Assembly (NCBI GenBank): GCA_910579545.1
Contig: CAJTVI010000059.1
Location: 1-16,567 of the forward strand
Direction: 5' to 3'
Length of the DNA: 16,567 nucleotides
Source of the DNA: an uncultured Oscillospiraceae bacterium
Lineage (GTDB): Bacteria > Bacillota > Clostridia > Oscillospirales > Ruminococcaceae
A program made the translations under genes and the position numbers. A model generated the notes under the pieces. That model made no database searches. It saw nothing but the letters and a program-made list of their open reading frames with translations, and was not told the DNA's origin. Below, one piece after another: positions 8,264 through 14,408 of the stretch (position 1 is the stretch's first letter; every line of letters begins with the position of its first letter).

Positions 8264-8317
8264 GGTAAAAACCTCTCCCCCTGCCGCCGGATTGGGCCAG
8301 GGCCCTGCAAGGCGGTA

Positions 8318-8331
8318 GCAATATGTACAAA
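8318..8331. repeat. Left arm of a 14-bp perfect inverted repeat around the EF-G paralogue promoter
   Basis: GCAATATGTACAAA here is the exact reverse complement of TTTGTACATATTGC at 8413-8426. The 81 bp between hold the promoter of the EF-G paralogue and a palindrome. On the minus strand this arm begins directly after the TATAAT box, so it covers the predicted transcription start. The repeat does not extend beyond 14 bp on either side. Confidence 0.85.
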
Positions 8332-8359
8332 ATTATACCATAAAAATCCCCCGATTCAA
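8332..8359 (-). promoter_or_regulatory. Promoter of the EF-G paralogue gene, inside an inverted repeat
   Basis: On the minus strand TTGAAT (8359-8354), a 16-nt spacer and TATAAT (8337-8332), preceded by the extended -10 triplet TGG (8340-8338). Transcription would start near 8325, leaving a leader of about 60 nt. The element lies wholly between the two arms of the 14-bp inverted repeat. Confidence 0.8.
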
Positions 8360-8375
8360 AGGCGAAAGGGCAAAA

Positions 8376-8395
8376 AGCGCCCCGGCCGGGGCGCT
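8376..8395 (-). terminator. Perfect 20-bp palindrome with a T-tail on the minus strand
   Basis: AGCGCCCCGG (8376-8385) is followed directly by its reverse complement (8386-8395). On the minus strand it is followed by TTTTT, the form of an intrinsic terminator, although the stem has no spare loop bases and must open some pairs to form one. No minus-strand gene lies upstream within 1.9 kb. It would stop any antisense transcript before the EF-G paralogue promoter. Confidence 0.55.
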
Positions 8396-8412
8396 AAATT
8401 TCGGGGTCCGGC

Positions 8413-8426
8413 TTTGTACATATTGC
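8413..8426. repeat. Right arm of the 14-bp inverted repeat
   Basis: TTTGTACATATTGC, the exact reverse complement of 8318-8331. No -10 box precedes it on the plus strand, so as written the promoter faces only leftwards, towards the EF-G paralogue. Confidence 0.85.
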
Positions 8427-8468
8427 CAAAAAGGGCGCGGGGGAAAAGCCGCGCGGGGGCGGGAAAGG

Positions 8469-8492
8469 CATAAGCAGGGGCGGGGCGCGGCC
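8469..8492 (+). repeat. Left copy of a 24-bp perfect direct repeat flanking a low-GC gene pair
   Basis: The sequence starts CATAAGCAGGGG and ends GCGCGGCC, and is identical over 24 bases to 10233-10256; the neighbouring bases differ on both sides. At the right copy it forms the 5' half of an intact terminator; here the matching 3' half is missing. The copies are 1764 bp apart and enclose two genes of lower GC. Confidence 0.85.
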
Positions 8493-8565
8493 ATGGGAGA
8501 GGGGCGAGGATCGGAAGCCGGGCGGGTGGGGATGCCCCCGCGCCGGGCGGCGGGAGAGGCTTTTC

Positions 8566-8595
8566 TTGACAAGCGGCCCCGGCAGGGGCTACAGT
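8566..8595 (+). promoter_or_regulatory. Promoter of the DUF5104-like and acetyltransferase genes
   Basis: TTGACA (8566-8571) and TACAGT (8590-8595) are 18 nt apart. The start would be near 8602, giving a leader of about 140 nt. No other promoter is visible before the two genes. A second TTGACA (8716-8721) has no usable -10 box. Confidence 0.6.
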
Positions 8596-8742
8596 AATAG
8601 CAGGGTTTTGGGGGACGGGCCTGCGGCCATGAACCGCCGGGCAGACGGGGCGAGGATGTTTGCGGGCGGGCTAATGCGGTCATTTGGCTGCCCTGGCAGG
8701 GTTACGAAGGGCCTTTTGACACGGCTTATGGAAGGTGGCAGA

Positions 8743-9354
8743 ATGGATCGCAGGAAAGGGTTTGCAAAAAGGCGGCTGGCCGCAATAGGGGCTGCGATCG
8801 GGATCCTTGTGATCCTTTTTTGGCCGGATTCCTTCAGCGGCAAGCCGTATGAGGAAAGGGTCGCCGAAAAAACGGCTTCACAAATCATCCGCGCCATTTC
8901 CACACACGACCCGGAAAAAATCAAAGAGCTGTTTTCACCGGCGGCTCTTGCGCAGGCGCAGGAGCTGGACGCCAGCATTGAGGAACTGTTGGCATGGTTT
9001 CAGGGCGAAACCCTTTCTGCAAAAGTACAAGGGTGTGTGCTGAGCGAACATATTGAGTTTTTAAAAAACGCAAAGCAGGTCCGTGCGAGTATCATTGTTG
9101 TGACCGATCGCGGGGAATACAAGATTTATTTTGCGCGATGGACCCAAAAGCAGGGGGATCCGGATATGGTGGGGATCTATTCCATCCAGTTTGCTGAATT
9201 TGCTGATACACAGTCCGAAGGGTTCCGCTTTTTCCCTTCTGAGGAGGTTCCCGGGATCCATATCCTGATGTCAGGGATACGGGAACGGTGGAAACGGACG
9301 CCGGACACAAAACACCTGCCGGGGGCCGGCACGCCAGCGCGGGACGATGACTGA
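8743..9354 (+). CDS. Membrane-anchored DUF5104-like protein
   Basis: A 203-residue protein of unknown function. Residues 1-12 are strongly basic and 13-27 form a hydrophobic helix (AAIGAAIGILVILFW) with no lipobox cysteine. It is therefore probably a signal anchor or uncleaved signal peptide with the rest outside the membrane. The body (about 35-150) resembles DUF5104 proteins of Clostridia: a helical part around IIRAISTHDPEKIKELFS (48-65), then WFQGETLSAK and a beta-rich part with DRGEYKIYF (122-130) and GIYSIQF (144-150). This assignment is from memory of the pattern. I chose 8743 because AAGGTGG lies 4 nt upstream; the earlier ATG at 8728 has no such site. The acetyltransferase gene follows after 29 nt, probably in one transcript. 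The gene has more A and T than its neighbours. Confidence 0.75.
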   Translation: MDRRKGFAKRRLAAIGAAIGILVILFWPDSFSGKPYEERVAEKTASQIIRAISTHDPEKIKELFSPAALAQAQELDASIEELLAWFQGETLSAKVQGCVLSEHIEFLKNAKQVRASIIVVTDRGEYKIYFARWTQKQGDPDMVGIYSIQFAEFADTQSEGFRFFPSEEVPGIHILMSGIRERWKRTPDTKHLPGAGTPARDDD

Positions 9355-9383
9355 CCCGTTAGGATGACAGGAGGACAAAAGAT

Positions 9384-10160
9384 ATGACCGCCCAGAAGAT
9401 CCTGCAAATTGCAATGGAACAATCCGCCGAGGATATTAACTGCAGGGCGGAGGATTTTATGAAGGACCAGAACGTCCTGGTCCCCTTCCGGCTTGGGAAA
9501 AAGGCAAGAAGCTACCTGAAGGAGCCGATCACCGCCGCTTTTGTTTCTTATGGGAACAATGTGGTTGCATCCGCTGCGCAGGATGTTGCGGACCTGGCTG
9601 CCGCATATCTGAACGCGTTTGAATTTTATCACCTTTTTGAAACGCCAAATATGTACTGGCTGGGCGACAGGCTGGCCGGGCGCGGATATAAAATATGCTT
9701 TATGGCGGAATACTACCTGCCCGATCCTGATAGAATCCAGCCCCGCTTCTGTGGATACCCGCAGCGGATCCTGGAACAGCGGGATTTTGAAGACCTGTAT
9801 CTGCCGCAGTGGGGCAACGCTCTGTGCAGAGAGCGAAAACACCTGGATCTGCTTGGCGTTGGGGCCTATGAGGACGGGGAGCTTATTGGGCTTGCGGCCT
9901 GTTCGGCCGATTGCGAAGGGATGTGGCAGATCGGGGTGGACGTGCTGCCGGCGTACCGAAAAAAGGGCATTGCCTCCGCACTTACCAGCAGGCTGGCGCA
10001 GGAGATTCTCCAGAGGGGCAAGGTTCCCTTTTACTGTTCTGCATGGTCGAACATCCGTTCTGCCAGAAACGCCATCAAAAGCGGGTTTGTGCCCGCCTGG
10101 GTGGAGATGACCATAAAGCCCGGCCGGATCGTGGACGAGATGAACGCGCAGCCAAGGTGA
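9384..10160 (+). CDS. GNAT family N-acetyltransferase
   Basis: A 258-residue enzyme expected to move an acetyl group from acetyl-CoA to an amine; the substrate is unknown. The C-terminal GNAT fold (about 125-250) has the acetyl-CoA loop RKKGIA (192-197) in the context IGVDVLPAYRKKGIASALTS and the late motif NAIKSGF. The N-terminal half (1-120), with SYGNNVVAS and FYHLFETPNMYWLG, is an extra domain seen in a group of Clostridial acetyltransferases that I recognise by its overall sequence. Cysteines lie close together in GLAACSADCEGMWQ. AGGAGG (9369-9374) sits 9 nt before the ATG. It follows the DUF5104-like gene by 29 nt and ends before a strong terminator. Base composition is low in GC: 40% in 9601-9660 by hand count, against 68% in 6901-6960. 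Confidence 0.9.
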   Translation: MTAQKILQIAMEQSAEDINCRAEDFMKDQNVLVPFRLGKKARSYLKEPITAAFVSYGNNVVASAAQDVADLAAAYLNAFEFYHLFETPNMYWLGDRLAGRGYKICFMAEYYLPDPDRIQPRFCGYPQRILEQRDFEDLYLPQWGNALCRERKHLDLLGVGAYEDGELIGLAACSADCEGMWQIGVDVLPAYRKKGIASALTSRLAQEILQRGKVPFYCSAWSNIRSARNAIKSGFVPAWVEMTIKPGRIVDEMNAQPR

Positions 10161-10232
10161 CCCCATCCCGTTTTTTGCCGGGAGCATCCTTGGGATGGGC
10201 TTTCCCCCTTGCAAACGCTTTGCCGGCACCGC

Positions 10233-10256
10233 CATAAGCAGGGGCGGGGCGCGGCC
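10233..10256 (+). repeat. Right copy of the 24-bp perfect direct repeat
   Basis: Identical to 8469-8492. The last 13 bases are the 5' arm of the terminator at 10244-10282. If the segment between the copies was inserted, recombination between them would restore one intact hairpin between the EF-G paralogue promoter and the SDR gene. Confidence 0.85.
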
Positions 10257-10282
10257 GTTGGCCGCGCCCCGCTGGTTTTATT
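10244..10282 (+). terminator. Terminator after the acetyltransferase gene
   Basis: A perfect 13-bp stem GCGGGGCGCGGCC (10244-10256) with GGCCGCGCCCCGC (10260-10272) closes a GTT loop. TGGTTTTATTG follows. It lies 84 nt past the acetyltransferase stop. On the minus strand no T-run follows, so it is not a clear terminator for the SDR gene. Confidence 0.85.
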
Positions 10283-10310
10283 GCCGCCTGCCGCGGGCTT
10301 TTTTAAGGGG

Positions 10311-11069
10311 TTACAGGGAAGCGCCCTTGTCGGCAACGATCACCTGGCCGGTGATGCTGGCCGAGAAATCGCAGGCCAGCATCAGCGCCACATTGGCGAC
10401 CTCCCACGGCTCGGAGGCGGGGATGCCGCTGTCGGTGTGCGCGCCGATGGCCATCATGACCGACATGTCCATCTTGGACTGGTCCATGCCGCTGGCCATG
10501 GGGGTGTTGATGCCGCCGGGGCAGACCGCGTTGCAGCGGATGCCCTGCGCCGCGTAGCACATGGCGATCTGCTTGGTCACGCCCAGCACCGCGGCCTTGG
10601 AGGCCGAGTAGGTCACGCCCGCCGTGCCCTTGGAGCCGCCGATCGAGTTGATGTTCACGATGGACGCGCCCTTTGCCATGTGCGGGATCGCGGCCCGGAT
10701 GCAGTTCATGGTGCCCATGGTGTTGATGCTGAGCATCCGCATCAGCTCGCCGTCGTCATAGCTGGCGATCCCCGCAAAGGTGCTGTCCAGCACGCCCGCG
10801 TTGTTCACCAGGATGTCGATCTTTCCATAGGCTTCGATCGCCTTTTCCACCAGGGCCTCCACGCTGGCCTTGTCCGAAATGTCGGTGGGCACGCACAGGG
10901 CCTCGCCCCCGGCAGCCCGGACCTCTGCCGCAACAGCCTCGAGCGGCTCTGCCCGGCGGGCACAGATGACCACCTTGGCGCCCTCGCCGGCAAACAGCTT
11001 TGCCGCTTCTGCTCCTACCCCGGAGTTTGCACCGGTAATGATGGCTACTTTGTCTTTTAACAGGGCCAT
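10311..11069 (-). CDS. SDR family NAD(P)-dependent oxidoreductase
   Basis: A 252-residue classical short-chain dehydrogenase/reductase, a cytoplasmic enzyme that reduces a carbonyl or oxidises an alcohol with NAD(P). The Rossmann fold carries TGANSGVG (12-19), LVNNAG (87-92), the catalytic Ser142, Tyr154 and Lys158 (YSASK), and CPGG (183-186), so all key residues are present. An arginine pair (ARRAE, 37-41) after the second strand hints at NADP, but this is weak. The substrate cannot be told; bile acid, sugar and acyl-carrier reductases share this fold. Start chosen at 11069, where AGGAAG lies 7 nt upstream and the promoter at 11115-11143 rules out longer forms. It has its own promoter and follows the Gfo/Idh gene on the same strand. 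Confidence 0.92.
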   Translation of the reverse strand: MALLKDKVAIITGANSGVGAEAAKLFAGEGAKVVICARRAEPLEAVAAEVRAAGGEALCVPTDISDKASVEALVEKAIEAYGKIDILVNNAGVLDSTFAGIASYDDGELMRMLSINTMGTMNCIRAAIPHMAKGASIVNINSIGGSKGTAGVTYSASKAAVLGVTKQIAMCYAAQGIRCNAVCPGGINTPMASGMDQSKMDMSVMMAIGAHTDSGIPASEPWEVANVALMLACDFSASITGQVIVADKGASL

Positions 11070-11114
11070 AAACGCACTTCCTTTCTGGTTGTTGGGGGCA
11101 AAAACCCTACAAAA

Positions 11115-11143
11115 AGCATACCAACCAGAGGTTTTTTTGTCAA
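11115..11143 (-). promoter_or_regulatory. Promoter of the SDR gene
   Basis: On the minus strand TTGACA (11143-11138), a 17-nt spacer starting with an A-tract, and TATGCT (11120-11115) preceded by TGG (extended -10). The start would be near 11108, about 40 nt before the gene. It overlaps the region just after the Gfo/Idh stop, whose own terminator is not visible. Confidence 0.8.
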
Positions 11144-11146
11144 CTG

Positions 11147-12118
11147 TTACAAGGTCCAAAGTGTGTGCAGCGCGTCAATCTGGCGGGCGATGGCGAGGGT
11201 GTCGGCCCAGGACCAGTATTCGCTCTGGGTGCGGCCGGCCGCGATGCACGCCATGGCGTCCCGGATCTCGTACTCGAAGCCGCTGGAGGCAAACGGCTCC
11301 TCAAACACCTGCTCGGGGCCGTTCTGGGGGCGGTAGACCAGCTTTTGGGCGGCCTGGAAGTTGGGCAGCCAAAGGCTGCCGCCGGTGCCGCAGAGGTAGC
11401 CCTCGGTGGGGATGACCGCCCCGATGGTGCTGGTGAGCAGGGCGGTGCGGCCCTGGCCGTAATCGAGGATGCTGGCCGAATAGATGTCGGTGCCGGTTTC
11501 GCCCAGCCGCGCAAGGCTCTGCATGCCGCAGGGCTCGCCGCCCAGCGCCAGCCGGGCAAAGGCGAGGGTGTAGCAGCCCACGTCCATCAGCGCGCCGCCC
11601 GCCAGCTGGCTGCTGAGCTTGCGCTCCAGCCGCACCCCGCTGCCGATAAAGCCGTACTCGGCCCGCAGGTGCCGCAGCTGGCCCAGCGCGCCGCCGGCCA
11701 GCAGCCGCCGCATGGTTTGGATGAGGGGCAGCTGGGCGATCCACATGCCCTCCATGAGGAACAGCCCCTTCTGCCGCGCCAGCCGCACCAGCTCTTCGGC
11801 CTCGGCGGCGGTGGGCGCAAAGGGCTTTTCGCACAGGACATGCTTGCCGGCCTCGAGGCAGAGCCGCACGCTGGCCGGGTGCAGCGCGTTGGGGGTGCAG
11901 ACATAAACGGCGGCGATCTGCGGGTCGCGCACCAACTCCTCATACGAGCCGTAGGCCCGCAGGCCGGGGAACCGGCCCGCGTATTCGGCCTTGAAGGCCT
12001 CGGCCCCCTCGCTGCTGCGGCTGCCCACCGCGCCAAGGGTAGCCCCCCCGACCGCGGGCAGGGTATCGGCAAACTGGCGGGCGATCTTTCCGGTGGCCAT
12101 AATGCCCCACTGGAACAT
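11147..12118 (-). CDS. Gfo/Idh/MocA family oxidoreductase
   Basis: A 323-residue NAD(P)-dependent dehydrogenase of the glucose-fructose oxidoreductase type, probably acting on a sugar or cyclic polyol. The N-terminal Rossmann domain starts at once with GIMATGKIA (5-13). The family signature CEKPF is at 96-100, followed by the helix with AEAEELVRLA. The C-terminal sheet domain includes MEGMW (122-126) and MDVGCYTL; these match the branch that holds dihydrodiol-dehydrogenase-like proteins. GGAGG lies about 8 nt before the ATG. The upstream gap is full of GC-rich dyads and shows no clear promoter, so expression may depend on read-through from the operon upstream or on a promoter I cannot recognise. 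The substrate is not readable. Confidence 0.92.
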   Translation of the reverse strand: MFQWGIMATGKIARQFADTLPAVGGATLGAVGSRSSEGAEAFKAEYAGRFPGLRAYGSYEELVRDPQIAAVYVCTPNALHPASVRLCLEAGKHVLCEKPFAPTAAEAEELVRLARQKGLFLMEGMWIAQLPLIQTMRRLLAGGALGQLRHLRAEYGFIGSGVRLERKLSSQLAGGALMDVGCYTLAFARLALGGEPCGMQSLARLGETGTDIYSASILDYGQGRTALLTSTIGAVIPTEGYLCGTGGSLWLPNFQAAQKLVYRPQNGPEQVFEEPFASSGFEYEIRDAMACIAAGRTQSEYWSWADTLAIARQIDALHTLWTL

Positions 12119-12180
12119 GGCTGTCTCCTCCCTTTTTGGGCGGCGCCGAACGCCGCGGCCGCCCGGCTGCGGCGCCGGGC

Positions 12181-12196
12181 GGCGCCCGCGGGCGCC
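12181..12196. repeat. Perfect 16-bp GC palindrome
   Basis: GGCGCCCG followed by CGGGCGCC. It lies in a stretch (12130-12240) made almost wholly of overlapping GC-rich dyads upstream of the Gfo/Idh gene. The role is unknown. Confidence 0.4.
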
Positions 12197-12212
12197 GCCT
12201 GCTGATGCTTTG

Positions 12213-12247
12213 CCCGGCCCGCGCCTGCGCGGGCCGGGGGCTTTTTT
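12213..12247 (+). terminator. Plus-strand terminator between two minus-strand genes
   Basis: The 12-bp stem CCCGGCCCGCGC (12213-12224) with GCGCGGGCCGGG (12227-12238) is followed by six T (12242-12247) on the plus strand. No plus-strand gene ends here. On the minus strand no T-run follows. It would stop antisense transcripts before they enter the GGGtGRT/NifU-like operon. Confidence 0.7.
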
Positions 12248-12252
12248 ATGAG

Positions 12253-12288
12253 AAAAGCCGCCCCCGGACGCGGACGTGCGGGGGCGGC
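12253..12288 (-). terminator. Terminator of the NifU-like/GGGtGRT operon
   Basis: The 10-bp stem of 12257-12266 and 12279-12288 (arms GCCGCCCCCG and CGGGGGCGGC) has a small inner ACG/CGT stem. On the minus strand it is followed by TTTT (12256-12253). It lies about 36 nt past the GGGtGRT stop codon. Confidence 0.8.
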
Positions 12289-12324
12289 GCAGGGCTTTGG
12301 ATGCTTAGGGGGAACGCGGCAGGC

Positions 12325-13317
12325 TTACACCTGGCTGGCGGCCACGGCGCAGGCCACGGTGGCGCCCACCATGGGGTTGTTGCCCATGCCGATGAGGCCC
12401 ATCATCTCCACGTGCGCGGGCACGCTGGAGGAGCCGGCAAACTGGGCGTCGCCGTGCATGCGGCCCATCGAGTCGGTCAGGCCGTAGCTGGCGGGGCCAG
12501 CGGCCACGTTGTCCGGGTGCAGGGTGCGGCCGGTGCCGCCGCCGCTGGCCACCGAGAAGTACTTTTTGCCGTTTTCGATGGCCCACTTTTTGTAGGTGCC
12601 GGCCACTAAGTGCTGGAACCGGGTGGGGTTGGTGGAGTTGCCGGTGATCGACACCTCGACCCCCTCGTGCTTCATGATGGCCACGCCTTCCAGCACGTCG
12701 TTGGCGCCGTAGCACTTGACGGCCGCCCGCTCGCCGGTACTGAAGGGCTTCTCCTCCAGCACCTTGAGCTCGCCGGTCTTGAAGTCGAACTCGGTCTTTA
12801 CATAGGTAAAGCCGTTGATGCGGCTGATGATATAGGCGGCGTCCTTGCCAAGGCCGTTCAGGATGACCCGCAGCGGGGTCTTGCGGGCCTTGTTGGCGGT
12901 GCGGGCGATGCCGATGGCGCCCTCGGCGGCGGCAAAGGACTCGTGCCCGGCCAAAAAGGCAAAGCACTGGGTCTCGTCCCGCAGCAGCATCGCGCCCAGG
13001 TTGCCGTGCCCCAGGCCCACGGCCCGCTGCTCGGCCACCGAGCCGGGGATGGTAAAGGCCTCGAGGCCCTCGCCGATGGCGGCGGCGCAGTCGGCCGCGT
13101 TCTTGAGCCCGCGCTTGACCGCGATGGCGGTGCCCAGGGTGTAGGCCCAGACGGCGTTGTCAAAGCAGATGGGCTGTACGCCGCGCACGATCTTGTCGCA
13201 GTCGATGCCCTTGGAGAGAAGCAGCTCGTTGCAGGCGTCCAGGGATTCCAGGCCGTTGGCCTTCAGACACGCCTCGATCTTGGGCATGCGGCGGTCCATC
13301 GATTCAAATTTTGCCAT
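12325..13317 (-). CDS. GGGtGRT protein (conserved, unknown function)
   Basis: A 330-residue protein named for its motif, here SGGGTGRTLHPD (258-269). I recognise it as the GGGtGRT family (Pfam PF14057), found in anaerobic bacteria and some archaea, with no established function. Other features that look conserved are GHGNLGAML (103-111), FLAGHESFAAAEGA (121-134), NSTNPTRFQHLVAG (227-240) and a glycine-rich end GLIGMGNNPMVGATVACAVA. Cysteines are at 17, 29, 40, 51, 77, 118, 202 and 323. There is no signal peptide or clear membrane helix, so it is probably cytoplasmic. The start has a strong GGGAGGAGGAG site and lies 18 nt after the NifU-like gene, so the two are translated from one mRNA. This link suggests a job in iron-sulfur handling; that is inference. 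Confidence 0.9.
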   Translation of the reverse strand: MAKFESMDRRMPKIEACLKANGLESLDACNELLLSKGIDCDKIVRGVQPICFDNAVWAYTLGTAIAVKRGLKNAADCAAAIGEGLEAFTIPGSVAEQRAVGLGHGNLGAMLLRDETQCFAFLAGHESFAAAEGAIGIARTANKARKTPLRVILNGLGKDAAYIISRINGFTYVKTEFDFKTGELKVLEEKPFSTGERAAVKCYGANDVLEGVAIMKHEGVEVSITGNSTNPTRFQHLVAGTYKKWAIENGKKYFSVASGGGTGRTLHPDNVAAGPASYGLTDSMGRMHGDAQFAGSSSVPAHVEMMGLIGMGNNPMVGATVACAVAASQV

Positions 13318-13335
13318 TGTTATACTCCTCCTCCC

Positions 13336-14028
13336 TTACTCTTCGCGCGGGTCGATGTATTTGGCGGCGCCCTCAAACCGGCCGTAGGTGCCGATGTTGT
13401 CGGCATAGGCCTTGTTGGGCTCGACCCCATGGCGGATGGCCTCCAGCATCTTGCCCAGCCGCACGAACTGGTAGCCGGTGACCTCGCTGTTCTCGTCCAG
13501 CGCCAGCTTGGTGATATAGCCCTCGGTGAGCTCGAGGTAGCGCACGCCCTTGGCCTTGGTGGAGAAGATGGTGCCGGTCATGCTGCGCAGGCCCTTGCCC
13601 AGGTCCTCAAGGCCGGCGCCGATGGGCAGGCCGTCCTCGCTGAAGGCGGTCTGGCTGCGGCCGTAGACGATCTGCAAAAACAACTCGCGCATGGCCACGT
13701 TGATGGCGTCGCAGACAAGGTCGGTGTTAAGGGCTTCCAGGATGGTCTTGCCGGGCAGGATCTCGCCGGCCATGGCGGCCGAGTGGGTCATGCCCGAGCA
13801 GCCGATGGTCTCGACCAGCGCCTCCTCGATCACGCCGTTTTTGACGTTGAGGCTCAGCTTGCAGGTGCCCTGCTGGGGCGCGCACCAGCCTATGCCGTGG
13901 GTATAGCCGCTGATGTCCTTGATCTCGTAGGCCTTGACCCAGGCGCCCTCCTCGGGGATGGGGGCCGGGCCGTGATGCGGGCCTTTGGTCAGAGGACACA
14001 TACGCTCTACTTCATGAGAATAGGTCAT
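13336..14028 (-). CDS. NifU/IscU-like iron-sulfur scaffold protein
   Basis: A 230-residue protein whose middle part (about 40-130) resembles the NifU N-terminal/IscU scaffold on which iron-sulfur clusters are built. The match rests on GTCKLSLNVKNGVIEEALVETIGCSGM (54-80), the counterpart of the scaffold's first two cysteines (C56, C77), and on the helix with AGEILPGKTILEAL (87-100). The usual aspartate two residues after the first cysteine is Leu58. No cysteine is found where the third ligand is expected (about 121); C49 and C106 may replace it. The tail (140-230) is an addition not seen in short IscU. GGAGAG lies about 7 nt before the ATG. No cysteine desulfurase gene is nearby. It pairs with the GGGtGRT gene 18 nt downstream, a pairing I recall from other Clostridia. 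Confidence 0.83.
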   Translation of the reverse strand: MTYSHEVERMCPLTKGPHHGPAPIPEEGAWVKAYEIKDISGYTHGIGWCAPQQGTCKLSLNVKNGVIEEALVETIGCSGMTHSAAMAGEILPGKTILEALNTDLVCDAINVAMRELFLQIVYGRSQTAFSEDGLPIGAGLEDLGKGLRSMTGTIFSTKAKGVRYLELTEGYITKLALDENSEVTGYQFVRLGKMLEAIRHGVEPNKAYADNIGTYGRFEGAAKYIDPREE

Positions 14029-14156
14029 AACAGTACTCTCCTTTTCTCTGGGCGCGGTTCGGCAAAACCTGCCCTGGAATGATTTAAGAGGGCGGCCGGC
14101 TGTGGGGCTGCCCGCCCTTGCCTGCGGTTTGACAAAAATTTGCCATTACTCCTCTT

Positions 14157-14185
14157 ATTATAAGAAACCCTGTGCGCTTTTGCAA
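14157..14185 (-). promoter_or_regulatory. Promoter of the NifU-like/GGGtGRT operon
   Basis: On the minus strand TTGCAA (14185-14180), a 17-nt spacer and TATAAT (14162-14157). The start would be near 14150, giving a leader of about 120 nt. The leader can form a hairpin with GGGCGG (14117-14112) and CCGCCC (14095-14090), followed only by a weak T-rich tail. No known iron-sulfur operator is recognised. Confidence 0.75.
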
Positions 14186-14377
14186 GGGGCAAGCGCCAGT
14201 TTTGCAGGTTTTTTGCGCCGGATTTTTGCCGGCCGCGCCGCGGGGGCGGACGCGTGGGGCGGGGGCCCCGCCGCGATGGTTTGGGGCGAGGGGCGGACGC
14301 AAGGCCGGGCGGGCGCGCCGCCGGGCCGGGAAACGAATCGTAGAGCGGGCGCGCCCCCGCGTTTGGCGGCGGGCGGC
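14186..14377. other. GC-rich intergenic stretch
   Basis: Between the two divergent promoters lies a very GC-rich stretch with no supported gene. The only clear small hairpin is GCCGG/CCGGC near 14217-14233. Open frames read through here on both strands but lack ribosome binding sites. Confidence 0.4.
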
Positions 14378-14406
14378 TTGCGGCGCGGGCGGGCGCGGGG
14401 TATACT
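14378..14406 (+). promoter_or_regulatory. Promoter of the XRE-type regulator
   Basis: TATACT (14401-14406), a 17-nt spacer and TTGCGG (14378-14383). The start would be near 14412, at the base of a large hairpin. The -35 is poor, so this promoter is weak or depends on an activator. Confidence 0.55.
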
Positions 14407-14408
14407 AA

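Noticed and set aside
8318..8426. A miniature inverted-repeat transposable element of 109 bp
   Set aside because: No target-site duplication is visible at its edges and the interior is a working promoter, so an invertible promoter or paired regulator site is the simpler reading; it is not fully excluded.
4544..8473. A plus-strand open frame of 1309 codons across lysS, greA and the EF-G paralogue gene
   Set aside because: It is antisense to three clear genes and their gaps, has no ribosome binding site, and its low-complexity Gly/His/Ala/Leu-rich product is typical of the complement of GC-rich codons.
8716..8745. A second promoter beginning TTGACA just before the DUF5104-like gene
   Set aside because: At 17 nt spacing the -10 position falls on the start codon and does not resemble TATAAT.
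12610..14082. A plus-strand open frame of 490 codons opposite the GGGtGRT and NifU-like genes
   Set aside because: It is a shadow of two well-supported genes, with antisense composition and no start signals.
14129..14161. A plus-strand promoter with TTGACA (14129-14134) and TATTAT (14156-14161)
   Set aside because: The 21-nt spacer is too long for sigma-A, and the XRE gene has a better-placed promoter at 14378-14406.
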